From: Grammothele lineata
Taxonomy: Eukaryota > Basidiomycota > Agaricomycetes > Polyporales > Polyporaceae
Direction of reading: 5' to 3'
Assembly: GCA_002150815.3 (NCBI GenBank)
Contig: NDFF03000381.1
Coordinates: 62,001 to 126,000 of the forward strand
Length of the DNA: 64,000 nucleotides
Shown: positions 1 through 10,520 of the stretch, in pieces
Layout: every line of letters begins with the position of its first letter
Position numbering within the stretch: the stretch's first letter is position 1
Position numbers and translations under genes: made by a program
Notes under the pieces: generated by a model
Database searches by the model: none
What the model was told of the DNA's origin: nothing
Seen by the model: the letters and a program-made list of their open reading frames with translations, nothing else

Positions 1-69
1 GGCATTGATGATACGAGCCGTGAAGCCGTGAAAGAAATCTACCATTACCACGTGACGTCGACACTTGGT

Positions 70-830
70 GAGGGTAGCATCCATACGGTATCCACGGGTA
101 TTAGGCCAAGCCTGCTGTGTCAATTGTCGACGTTCCATTCACGACAAGCTGTCATACCGGATATTAATTGTGAGTCCTCTTTGCCAATCTGGTAGCCCCT
201 CAGTGCTAGTGTGTACCCACCCCTGCCGCCTAGCCGGTGCATCAATCCGCAGAGATAGACCTATACGAGCTAGAATGAGCGAGAAAGCGTGGAAGAGAAG
301 GTGGGCTGACACCTCGAGGCATCATGCCCGATCCGAATCAACGTATACGTACTACCGGCGCATTGCGCGGGACGATGTCGTGTCCTGGAGGCAGCTATTG
401 GGCTGCAGGCTGAGCGGGGGCCCCGGCGGAGCGGTGTTCTCCCGCCCGAGATTGCAATCGTTGCCTGAAACGCTATGCTTCGATGAACGTTCCGCTTGAC
501 CGAAGCCGCTAGGAGTTGGCGCCTAGTAGTAGGTTTCATGAATACCGGGTGGTTGTGAGCCTGGAGCGACTCCTCATGGTGGACTCGCTGGAAAACTGAC
601 GCTCATGTTTCCAGACATCGTAAGCGCCTACCTGGAGTTTGAAGCCTGTCGGAAACAACCGATCAAAATCAACGTTGAATACACATTAAGGAATTCAAAT
701 CTCGCCAACCGTCACAATTACCTCCAATCACATAGTGGCATGTGAGTACTCACTTTACCACATGGTCAGCGGCCAGCGGTCAGCCTATAGTGATTACAGA
801 ATCTGCAATGCATCTCCCGATGTTGAATGC
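70..830. repeat. Diverged direct repeat, copy A
   Basis: This stretch aligns by eye with about 4530-5260 at a near-constant offset of about 4.43-4.46 kb. Matching anchors are the segment after position 80 with that after 4540, GAGAAGGTGGGCTG near 293 with GAGAAGGTGGACTG near 4766, CGCTAGGAGTTGGC near 507 with CGCTAAGAATTGGC near 4934, and CAGCGGTCAG at 775 with CAGCGGTCAG at 5201. Many of the differences at the anchors are C/T or G/A transitions. No open reading frame in it resembles a known protein, so the nature of the repeat is not known. Its outer boundary may lie outside the window. Confidence 0.6.
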
Positions 831-1447
831 GATTGTCTAGTACTTGCTCGGCTCTAGTGCTTTAGGGCGGCGTACTTACTGAGCTCGGCGTGACTCGGTA
901 TACTGGACACAGAAAGCTAACGAGTAACCTAACTTCGACCGGAGCGGTGCTCGGACCTTCTCAGCTCTGAACACGGGCAACTAATAACAAGGATACCGCC
1001 TGTCGAAATAGCACACTTACCGAACAAATCAGGCTCTCTATGATACAATGACGACGCTGATGCTCTCACATTCACCGCTTACAGCCCGCTTACGCCGAGG
1101 ACCAAGGACGAAGCTAGCTCCCACTTTCCCGACCAGCAGGTTCGAGCTAATAAGAACGTAAGAAGAGGTGGCAATTCGAATTTCGGACGCGTTGGACTCT
1201 CCGACTGTCACGGCCTACCGGCCCGTGTGAGCCCCGGAACCGTGACCAGATTAAGGCGGCTACTGGCGCCGGGTTCCTCAGCTTCCTGGGGAGTTTGATT
1301 CCCTTCCATGAGTTCACATACTGCTCGTAGCCCGCCGCTCGATCCCACAGGCCACAGTTTGACACCTTCCACGCCCAACTCAACTCAATTATACCTGTCC
1401 TCCCCTGGGCCCAGTTGTACGAGATCATTCGATTCGATGTAGTCGTA

Positions 1448-1463
1448 GGTGGCAGGTGCCACC
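1448..1463. promoter_or_regulatory. Perfect inverted repeat upstream of the P450 TATA box
   Basis: Arms GGTGGCA and TGCCACC are separated by GG, ending a few bases before the TATA-like stretch. The position suits a dimeric regulator or an initiation-proximal element. No factor can be named from the sequence. Confidence 0.4.
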
Positions 1464-1467
1464 TTTT

Positions 1468-1471
1468 TATA
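1468..1471 (+). promoter_or_regulatory. TATA-like box of the P450 gene
   Basis: TTTTTATACAC lies about 75 bases before the P450 start codon, a usual distance for a fungal core promoter with a short leader. Confidence 0.45.
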
Positions 1472-1544
1472 CACTCACGCTACTAGCCGCACTATCTTGA
1501 TGATCACTTGAACATCCGCCCCCGGGACGCTGTTCAAGACGACT

Positions 1545-3691
1545 ATGGGCTCCCTCATACCTCTCATCATCTACTTGGGAGGATCATGCCTTCTTCTAGT
1601 GTTCCTGAGCTGGTATTCGGAGCGTGGCATCCTCGCTCGCTTTCGGAGCCGCCGCCGTCGTTACCCTCCAGGCCCGAAACCGCTTCCATTTATAGGAAAT
1701 TTGCTCAGTTTACCCTCGGGAAAGCCTTGGATTGGCTACCATAAGCTTTCGCAGACATATGGTATGTCTTCTCGATGTCTATCGCATTCGTAACCCTTGC
1801 TCATTCTTGACCTCAGGAGATCTGTTGTATCTGGATGCTGTCGGGCAACCTATTGTCATCATCAATGATCCTGAAATTGCCAGCAGCCTCTTAGAAAAGC
1901 GCTCTGCCATATATTCTTCCCGAATGCAGTCGCGTTTGATTTCCTTGTGAAGGTTTTTACTCGAATTCCCGACGTCGTGTTATTGACGATATTCTGTCAT
2001 TGATATATAGATCCGGCTGGGAGTGGAATATGGCATTTATGCCTTATGGACAGTGGTGGCGGCGCCATCGCCGCGTGATCTGGCAACATTATAATCCAGC
2101 CGCGATATCCAATTATCGGACAGTCCAAGAAGAGAGTGCACGCAAACTCTTGTTCCACCTGCTTTCCAGCCCGGACGACTTTCTGAAGCATATCCGCTAG
2201 TGAGCCTCCAACCTCGGATACGTCTTACTCGTCTGCTTGGTCGATTGATGGGTCTCGCAGCTCGTTGGGTACAATACTCATCAAGGCAACATATGGGCTA
2301 GACGTTGCAGATTCTGACGATCAATATGTCACTGCGGCGGACCAAGCGACGCAGAGCCTGGAGCTCCTCGTTACCGGGTCCTCCCTATTGGAGTACTTCG
2401 GATTCCTCGCCTATGTCCCAACATGGCTACCCGGCACAGGTCTCCTCGCGCGTCTCAAGGGAGCTCGCGAGGCGGTTGCCAAGTTCAGGGACCTACCCTG
2501 GAAAGATGGAATGGAGGCCCTGGTAAGCACAGTGAGCCACCAATGAGCTACAGTTGTAGTGAGCTCATGACTACCTGAGTAGCATAAGGAAGGACATTCT
2601 TCGAGCGTCCTACAAGCTCTGGTTGAGGGTTTATCTCTACTCGAAGGGGACTCCGCAACCACGGAAAAAGAAATCGCGAAGAATGTTGCCGCCGTAGCGT
2701 ACGGTGGTGAATTCACCTTTAAACTCGTCACTCGTATGTGGACACCGCTGACTTACTCTCGATTCCACAGCGGGAATTGATACTGTGCGCTTGTGTGTCC
2801 CATCCACCTCGTGGCTCTGTTCTGACGACGAGATAACTTCTCGCAGACATATGTGTTCATGGTCGCTTTCTTCGCAGCTATCTCGAGAAATCCGGATGTA
2901 CAGACCAAAGCTCGCGCGGAACTAGATGCAGTGGTAGGCCCCGATAGGCTCCCGACGCTGGCTGATCGCCCGGCTCTTCCATACGTGAACGCAGTTATGA
3001 AAGAAGTCACGCGTTGGCACCCTCCTGCGCCCCTGATACTACCGCATTTCACTACTGAGGACGATGATTACAAAGATTACTTCATTCCGAAAGGTTCTGT
3101 AGTGATGGCGAACGTATGGTACGTGTCTTACCGCCGAAGCTCTGCTGATTTCGATCTTAAGATGCTGACGCACATGTCGTTGTCATAGGTCTATGTTGCA
3201 CGATCCGCGACGCTACTCCGAACCAGAAGAGTTCAAGCCAGAGCGATTCCTCAAGGATGGAAGACTCGACCTGAGCGCGGGAGACCCCGCCGCACTTGCC
3301 TTTGGCTTCGGTCGCCGGTGAGTGTTCCAACTCACGCCTTCATAACGTCTCGTGGGACTCTCTCGTTAATTATCCTCGTGCTTTTCCTAGAGCGTGCCCT
3401 GGGCGTCACTTTGCTGACACAACAGCCTTCCTTTATGCAGCGTCCATGCTGCACGCATTCGATATCTCCCTACCGCTCGACGCGGTAGGACAGCCGATCG
3501 ATGCCCCACTCGAAATTTCCACAGGAATCATCGCGTGAGTCTACTGTCGGCTCAGACGCGGACGTGGCTCTGAATATCGTAACGCCTTTGGCAGGAACAT
3601 TAATAACTGCAGATGTAACATCAGGCCCCTCTCTCAGGCAGCCGAAGGCCTGATTCGACGTCGTGCGAGGCTAGATGCCGAGAATGAGTAA
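1545..3691 (+). CDS. Cytochrome P450 monooxygenase
   Basis: Membrane-bound haem monooxygenase that would oxidise a small lipophilic substrate with electrons from P450 reductase. Ten exons were spliced by eye: 1545-1761, 1817-1946, 2011-2199, 2261-2522, 2583-2706, 2771-2784, 2847-3118, 3189-3317, 3391-3534 and 3595-3691, giving 525 residues, a normal P450 length. The start carries a hydrophobic anchor (about residues 5-22), then the proline hinge PPGPKPLPFIGN. The I-helix motif AGIDTT is assembled across the 14-nt exon, the K-helix reads KEVTRWHP, then PERF and the haem loop FGFGRRACPGRHFA with its cysteine. All landmarks are intact. It lies 2 kb upstream of a terpene synthase in the same direction, which suggests terpene tailoring; this is inference. 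The CYP family number cannot be assigned without a search. Confidence 0.93.
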
Positions 3692-4529
3692 TGGGTTCAC
3701 ACTCCCCATACGAAACAAAGCGCAACATCGCCATATTCGTGGTTTCTCGTTACGCAATCTACTGTAGGACAACGGCAAGTGCTTGTCAGATAGAAGTCAA
3801 GTGGATTCCGTAACCGTGTTATAACACTTGCTTCCATTGTCGAATGTCAGTTAGAAGTGACGGTAGCATACCGAGCTGGAGAATAGACCTTTGCTTGCAG
3901 TTCTGCAATGAGTTCGTGCACGATGCACATGACTGCAGGAACCCAATGCGTCCAGTGGAATCTGACTGTCCTTGAATTTGAAATGCAGTTCCAAGGCTGC
4001 AAGCCGAAGTATGTACCAGCGCTGAAATAGAAGGGCGACCGTTAAGCGTATGCATCAGCAATTAATTGCCTCACCTTGTATCACCTTAGCGAATCTTAAC
4101 ATGCTTGAAACCGTCTTATTTCATCTGAATAGGTCTTATTTTGAACTTGAAAGTGAGCAAAAATGCGTTCTAAGTACAATTAAGACACTTTAAGACCGTT
4201 ACAGATGCTCTAAGGCAGGCCAAGGTTGCTGAATTTATTGCTGATGTGGGTACGTATAGAGTTTCCGGCGGGTGCGGAGACCTCATGATGGGCTCGCATG
4301 ACGAGTCGCGGGCTCCCCCCGCCCGAATCGAACGGGTCTGGTAGCAGCGTGGTCATAAATACCGCCAAAGACGAGCATATAGTGACATCCCCATAGTGAT
4401 TGAGTTTGGCGTAGGAGATGTCCCCACCTTGAAGTGTACCACCTGCACGGTAGTAGCCACACATACGGACGACTGTATGAACCACAGGAATCGACCCATA
4501 GGGTACCGCGGTTCCCTGAACCATCATGC

Positions 4530-5260
4530 TGCTGGTGTTCATACGGCATCCGTGGGTACGGGCTAAGGCTGCTCCGTGTCAGTTGTTGACTTTCCATTGA
4601 TACGTATTACGTGGCAAGCTGAGATACCAGACACTAATCGCGAGCCTCATTTACCAGTAAAGCAAACCCCCTGTACTAAGCGTCTAACCCAGCGGCTTGG
4701 GGCATCGATCTGTAGATTCTAGCCTTCTGGGTCGATAGGAGCCAGAGTCAGCAAAAGGCAGTGTGAAGAGAAGGTGGACTGGTGCTTCACGTTCGATAGC
4801 ATCAGTTGACGTGGCATGGCATTGGCCACACGCGGCCGCAACGGCGGGATCCGGGGCCAGCGGTGACCCGGAGCCCCAAGCTCTGGCAGGCTCGAGCCTA
4901 ACCTTAGCATCAGGCAATCTCCTTCAACAGAATCGCTAAGAATTGGCTCAATGCTCAGCACCAGTAGCAGCGTAGACCTGGTCATTGAAGGTGTCAGTAC
5001 TGGCCACTTTTCATAACTCAAACAACGCGCAGGGCACTAAATAAGCAATTTGTAGCACTACATATTTGCAAAGGCTGAGATAGGCGTGGGAATTTCGGAG
5101 TTTGCCGGGGGCAATCCAAATGCCGCGGGAGCGGCATCGGCGGCGACTGTTTCACGCACAGAAAGACTCAACCACAAATCTCACGTCACTAGTTAGTACT
5201 CAGCGGTCAGTTTACGGTGATTATACGGCGTGCAACGCTTCTTCAGATGCTGGGAAAGCC
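4530..5260. repeat. Diverged direct repeat, copy B
   Basis: Partner of the copy near the left window edge and in the same orientation, so the two copies flank the P450 gene. Collinear anchors are kept over about 700 bases, with scattered transitions and small indels. It could be a remnant of a duplication, or long terminal repeats of a decayed element; no primer-binding site or target-site duplication was identified. Confidence 0.6.
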
Positions 5261-5585
5261 CTTGCACACTTTCTCAACCCTGCTTCAGGTCACTCTATCC
5301 AACTTCGTAAGACCATGGACGCTTTGTCGTAGCCAAAATTTACTCTACTTCAAGCGGAGTTGCTCGGCCCTCCCAAGCTCCGGGTAATCAACAAGAATGC
5401 CGGTGAAGCCACTTGACCTGCATAAGCAGGTACTGGGGATACTGTGTTCTTTGCCAGGGTGCCCCAGGCGATGGCAATAACCAGGTCGCGTAACTGAAAC
5501 TCCCAATGAGAAGTGTGGTTCGCGTCGGCCACGGAGACTAGTCCACGCTGACAGCTTCTCCACTTACGCTTTTGGACACGGACGA

Positions 5586-5611
5586 CACGACCTCCGGAAT
5601 GGAGTGTCGTG
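5586..5611. promoter_or_regulatory. Imperfect dyad in the STS1 promoter
   Basis: CACGAC and GTCGTG arms surround a CTCCGGAATGGAG core about 120 bases before the STS1 start. The CCGG-containing core could suit a Zn2Cys6 regulator, but this is only a possibility. Confidence 0.25.
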
Positions 5612-5672
5612 AGAGCAGCTCGTCTATCCCGCGCGTTTGGTGCCAGATCGCTCAATCATTGGCGGGGGAAGA

Positions 5673-5678
5673 TATAAG
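5673..5678 (+). promoter_or_regulatory. TATA box of STS1
   Basis: GATATAAGTA stands about 54 bases before the start codon of STS1, with an inverted CCAAT (ATTGG) a few bases further upstream. Confidence 0.45.
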
Positions 5679-5726
5679 TAGGAGCTCACAAGCGTAACTT
5701 CTCGTACTACTACTGCACACACCATC

Positions 5727-7073
5727 ATGTACGTGCTTTCGTCTACACAATCGGCCCTCTACTCATACCACTTTCCTCCAGGACTACTATATCCTTCGTC
5801 GCCTCTCCTTCCGTTGTCATATCTGCGGAAGGGCTCTCCAATACCTCTCATAAGACGGTGCGCTGCTCCAGGAGCCACTAGCGGGTAGTATCATCTCATG
5901 CTCTGACAGATATCTGTATTCGCGGACACACTCCGCGACTTTCTTGGCCGCAGTGGGTATCAGTGGGGAGTTACTCCTCCAGCAGTCGACTTGCGTGCCG
6001 CCGTCATGGCTGAAGTTATACGTTGGGACAACTGTGGCAAGAACCCCATTATGGAGAAGATCGTCGACTGTGCTTGTGCGTTCATCGAGTCCGCATATAG
6101 CCATCTCTCGCCCCCGCACCTCCGCTCCGCCGCGCTCTACACTGCATGCTTTCTGTACTGCGACGATTTGGGTGGGGAACGACTCGAAGCCGTTCGACAA
6201 TTTGCCGCACGCCTCACGCGTGGACAGCCTCAGCTCACGCCCGCACTCGAAACGCTCGCGACCCTACTCCGGGAAGCCCACGACCTTTGGCCGGCGGTTG
6301 GCGCGGATGCGATTGTCTCGGGCACAGTGGATGCTGTGACGGGGATGTACGTCGAGTATACTACCCAAGAGATGGTGCTCAATCCCCACGCCGCGTGGTG
6401 GCCGACTTACCTGAGGACGCGGACCGGCATCAACGCACCGTTCATTCATTTTATTTTCATGAAGAGCTTCCGTGCGACACCCGAGTCCTATCTTCAGATG
6501 CTACCGTGAGTGATTCGATGCCTACCTGCATGCGAGCGCAGTCATAGGCTAATTGCACGTTGTCAGATACATGGAACACTACATCGGATGCGCTAAGTAT
6601 GTGGTTTGTCTGGAATGCGCGAACAACCGTACAAGGGCAACGACTGACGCTCGTCCTTCCATTGCTCGCCTTCCGTGCTTCAGCGACGTGTAAGTTTCCT
6701 ACTTGTCTCAACGACGCGATGGCGTAATTGACTGAGTTGTGCCTTCTCTCTTAGGCTCTCATTCTACAAAGAAGAACTCGCTGGAGAGACGAAAAACTAC
6801 ATACACATCCGAGCGCAGGTTGAATGTTTGCCTCCTATGGAGGTCTTCCGCCGTTTGGCGCAAGAGGTGCTTGATAGCGCGCACACGATCGAGCTCATGA
6901 TAGACAACGACGAAGAGTTAAAAGCCCTCTGGCTTCAGTACCTCGAGGTTTGTGAATTCTGGATATCTGGCCATTTCCAGGCGGAGAAATATGACCTCAC
7001 ATTACTCCAATAGAAATTCATCGAATTTCACATCAACGCGAAGCGATACAAGCTCGTCGAATTGCTGTCATAA
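5727..7073 (+). CDS. Trichodiene synthase-like sesquiterpene synthase 1 (STS1)
   Basis: Class I terpene cyclase of the TRI5-like family, expected to cyclise farnesyl diphosphate. Seven exons: 5727-5728, 5782-5857, 5910-6505, 6567-6596, 6684-6689, 6755-6947 and 7014-7073, giving 320 residues. The family signature DFLGRSGY is near the start. The aspartate-rich motif reads YCDDLGGE. The metal-binding NSE motif NDVLSFYKE is assembled across a 30-nt and a 6-nt exon, and a C-terminal RY pair lies in AKRYKL. In this model the ATG is split by intron 1 (AT|G), the only splicing found that keeps the frame into exon 3; the first two exons are therefore the weakest part. Exons 4-6 match STS2 exactly in size. 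TRI5 similarity does not by itself imply trichothecene production; the product is unknown. Confidence 0.88.
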
Positions 7074-7443
7074 GCTTGGCCGTATGGAAATCCTCGGCGG
7101 GTAGAGGCGGCGTCAATGCCATGAATGTACTAGTGCACAAGTAGCTGTAGTTCACTATGTCGCGATGCGAATTCGAAGTCTCCTTAGATGCCTGTCTCTG
7201 TTTTGTCGCAACTAGCGCCAACCATAAATGCGACAACCTACAACTCGGAGATAATCAGAACGGCTAGCGATTGATGGCTCGTCGAGATGTCTTGTCGCTC
7301 CGGAGGCTTCGTCAATTTGAGGGCCAAAACGACACATTGGCCTTTAAGGCCACCTCAGCATGTCCAAATGCCACAGCATGAGATGATTCCGACTTCGGAT
7401 AACCCGACATAAATAGAGTGCATGCGAGCTCATCCGACCTACA
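7074..7443. other. Convergent 3' region between STS1 and PIG-U
   Basis: Nothing gene-like seen. The two genes end tail to tail across this stretch. Confidence 0.5.
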
Positions 7444-9088
7444 TCACTCTTGTACAACCTCATACCCATCTTTGAGCTCTCCAACGGCTATACGCAGACC
7501 TGCCCAGATAGCGTCGAGAAGCGCAGCCCCGTTCCCCATTCCGAAGACGAGTGTCGACGCGTAAAAGAAGTTCGCGTTTCCCGTGCCCTGACGAAGCCAT
7601 AGGCTATTGAATAGCGGAAGTAGTAAAGACGCGTGCAGGTGGATGAGACCTGTTACAATCGGATGTCGGAGGTCTTGATGAATATGATAGGATCAGCCGC
7701 TGAGGAACGATGTGATAATTACGCAACTTACAAGGGTATATCTCGGGAAAGAGGGAAAACATGGAGAGGAAAAGCCCCGGGTCGGAGAGTGTGGGGTAGG
7801 GCTTGAAGAGCGCGAGGACACCTACAAGCAGGAATGCTGCGTAAAGCATATCGTGCCTGAAATAGTACGTCAGGGAAAGACAGATGCCCACAGCAGAACG
7901 CACACGCACTGAAATTTGATGCAGATAGGGGCTATGTAAATCAATAAATGGACCTGAAGGAGAGTGTAAGGAACACTATTCCCTATGACAATCATGAGAC
8001 GTACTGAAAAGACCAACAAGAAGAACGGCCTGAAGTGATCAAACATTTCTGTAAAGAAATACCACCAAAGCCCTGGATTAGGCGTCAGGTCGGGGAGAGC
8101 AATTCTGGCCGACAAGTCAGTTGTTTCCAGCCGTTGGAATAAATCAACAGACTCACGTAGCACCCCATGACTTTTCCATCCATAGCCAATTCCCGCAGAC
8201 TAATACCGACCCGATAGTGAGAAGCAATGTGTATCCGAGGAACTCCGCCAGTAAAGGGACAGCCTTCTTGAGGTCAGCATCAAAGGCTTTGGGGAGCGCC
8301 AGACGAGACACGGGTCGTGACATTGCTAGGAGAATGATGGGCGCGATGAGTAGGATAGCTGGCAATGATAGGTGGACAAGGCAGGCCAGCGTGAGCAACG
8401 CAGCAGAGGTTTGCCCTAGCTCAGGTCCAGATTAGCCGAACGCATTACGTGCTATGCGGACGGTACGCACCTCTGCACGCGAACATGAGTGAAACAAGGG
8501 CCAGCGAATTTTCAAACGACGATGTTGACAACGCGAGGCTCGGAAACACTACGTAAGGGTTGAGCAAGTACCTGTGCCACGGCCGCTAAGTGGCCATGCC
8601 ATGCCCATGAATATGAATGACGCACAGTGCGGCAACCTGACTATCCCTTGATGTCGCCTTTGCGCCCGTTCTTAGCCTCCATATTCGTACGAGTGCCCAA
8701 GCAGCGACGGCATCCGCGGCGGTCCATAGTAGTGGCGACGTGTACGGCGTCAATGGGAAGACAGTGGAGAATAGCGATAGCAAGAGAGGGGACTGCACGC
8801 GCATTAGTTATAAAAGGTTGGATGAGACGGCTCACTCACATGTCGGAAAGTCCCCCCAGAGTACGGGTCGATCCCATGGTCAAAGAGGTAGATACCCTCG
8901 CGTACTGTCCAGCACATGTAAGCAACCGGTCATGTTCCAGACGCGTTAACCTCCGCACACCGGGAGTAAGATGTCAGGGGGGATGAAAGCTGCTGATCGT
9001 TTTTGAGGACGTCGTGTAACGGGGCATATGCGAGCACCAGGCGGGCCGCGACAAGGGCGGAAAAGGTGAGGTCAATGCCACCGTCCAT
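7444..9088 (-). CDS. GAB1: GPI transamidase subunit PIG-U / GAB1
   Basis: Polytopic ER-membrane subunit of the GPI transamidase that attaches GPI anchors to secretory proteins. Several exons read on the minus strand. The start [20 protein letters not shown] is followed by the PIG-U hallmark [17 protein letters not shown] and then [10 protein letters not shown]. Further hydrophobic helices follow, including a loop [19 protein letters not shown] and near the end [20 protein letters not shown]. The frame ends after GYEVVQE. The chosen ATG gives a hydrophobic start; in-frame codons upstream run into the CTK2 promoter. It is divergent from the CTK2-like gene with only 72 bases between start codons. 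Exact exon edges in the middle were not all resolved. Confidence 0.88.
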
Positions 9089-9160
9089 GGACGCCTTGAG
9101 CAGAGGAGCGGGTCGTGTAAGCGCCCATAAAGCTCCTTGCCTTGACTCTTGTCCGCGATC

Positions 9161-10520
9161 ATGGCGGATACCCGCGGAGACCCTCCTCAGCTCATCCCTG
9201 CCTCCTATCTCAAGTTTTACCTGGCTTATTTTACACCCCAAGAAGTAGAGAGGTTCTCGGAGAAGCAGCGAGGAAAGCTTTCAATCACACAAGAGGATAG
9301 GGTGAGGCAACAGGCGTGTAGCTTCATAGAGGCGATTGGGCTTGACATTGGCTTGTGAGTTCACCTTCATCCCTCCACGCGTGTGCAAGGGTTGATAGCG
9401 GGAAGTGTGCAGCCCTAGAAAAACAATTGCTACAGCACAAAATCTCTACCACAGATTTCACCTATTCTTCCCCCGCAAAGACTTTGCGTATCAGGTACGA
9501 CGCCACAGCCCCCTTCCTCGCTGAATCAATTGAGGAAATCTTCGCCAGGATGTATGTCTAGCGGCGCTGTTTGTGTCATGCAAGATACATGATACCTTGA
9601 AGAAGACCCGGGATATTCTGATGGCTTCATACGGTGTGCGTTTCCCGGACCGCGCGGCCAAAGCGAAGGCGATGGGTGGGGAGGTTGACATAGACCCAAA
9701 TGTACGTATATTTGCTCGTATCCTCCACTCGTTCTACATGCCGACGCAATTTTGAAGACTCTTGAGCACGATCGACAGAGGCTGCTAGCCATCGAAAGGT
9801 TGGTTGTTGAGACGATATGCTTCAACTTCAATACTCGCCTTCCATTTCCATACGTCATTAAGATTAGCAAGGAATTCGGAGGTACGTGAATCGCTTGCCG
9901 TACTGCGAACGCTCGTTCTGACCCAAATCTCAGCCACGAAGAAACTGTCTAAACTGGCCTACCGATTAGCTACCGACAGCTTCCGCACCCTCGTGAACCT
10001 CTCCTACCCTCCCCACGTCGTTGCAGTTGGCTGCCTCTACCTCGCGGCCCTGCTCTCATCCTTTGAACGCGGCACGTCACAGGAAACCCAAGGTTACAAC
10101 TCGCCCGATCAAATAGCTGCGACGCTCTCCAAGCCCGGCCAATGGAGCAGCCAGTTCCAGGTGCATATCGGCGACATTCAGGAGATCGCGCACGCCGTGA
10201 TCGACCTCCTCATCTCCGCAGCGCAGATGTCGAACCCGACAGCGAATACCTCCCCGCATACGCCATCATCCCCCTCTCCGCACCTAAACCGCGGCGGGGC
10301 CCACGCAACGCCTGCGCCTGCGGCCCTAGTACCGTACACGGCGGACCAGCTGATCAGGATGAAAATCGTGATGCGTGAGACGGACCACCCCGCGCGAACG
10401 CGTGAGAGCTGGGGTGGCTCAGAGATCAGGAATTTCGAAAAAACGAATGCGGAGCTTCTGGGTAGGAACGACAAGTCGGTCCGGTTTATGTTCCACCCTC
10501 CCGGGTGGACGGTTGACTAG
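9161..10520 (+). CDS. CTK2: CTD kinase cyclin subunit (CTK2 / cyclin K-like)
   Basis: Cyclin partner of the kinase that phosphorylates the RNA polymerase II C-terminal domain. Five exons: 9161-9354, 9413-9494, 9549-9701, 9758-9881 and 9934-10520, giving 379 residues. The N-terminal cyclin fold reads TQEDRVRQQACSFIEAIG, then FPRKTIATAQNLYHRF and FVSCKIHDTLKKTRDI, with the second fold around ERLVVETICFNFNTRLPFPY. The C-terminal tail is proline/serine-rich and ends FMFHPPGWTVD. The start was chosen at the ATG of MADTRGD. The alternative is another transcription-type cyclin (L or T class); the spacing and C-terminus fit CTK2 best. Confidence 0.85.

Larger units (their letters stand above)
1..1544. 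other. Non-coding 5' flank of the P450 gene
   Basis: No gene was recognised here. The stretch holds repeat copy A and, at its right end, the P450 promoter. The short reading frames show no recognisable domain. Confidence 0.55.
3692..5726. other. Intergenic region between P450 and STS1
   Basis: About 2 kb without a recognisable gene. An AT-richer stretch occupies roughly 4070-4210. Repeat copy B covers about 4530-5260 and the STS1 promoter follows. Short frames here show no domains. Confidence 0.55.

Noticed and set aside
65..499. 144-codon plus-strand frame at the left edge
   Set aside because: Lies in the diverged repeat and shows no recognisable protein domain.
1762..3594. Apparent stops breaking the P450 into a pseudogene
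   Set aside because: Every stop falls in a short GT/AG intron, and the spliced frame gives 525 residues with all motifs.
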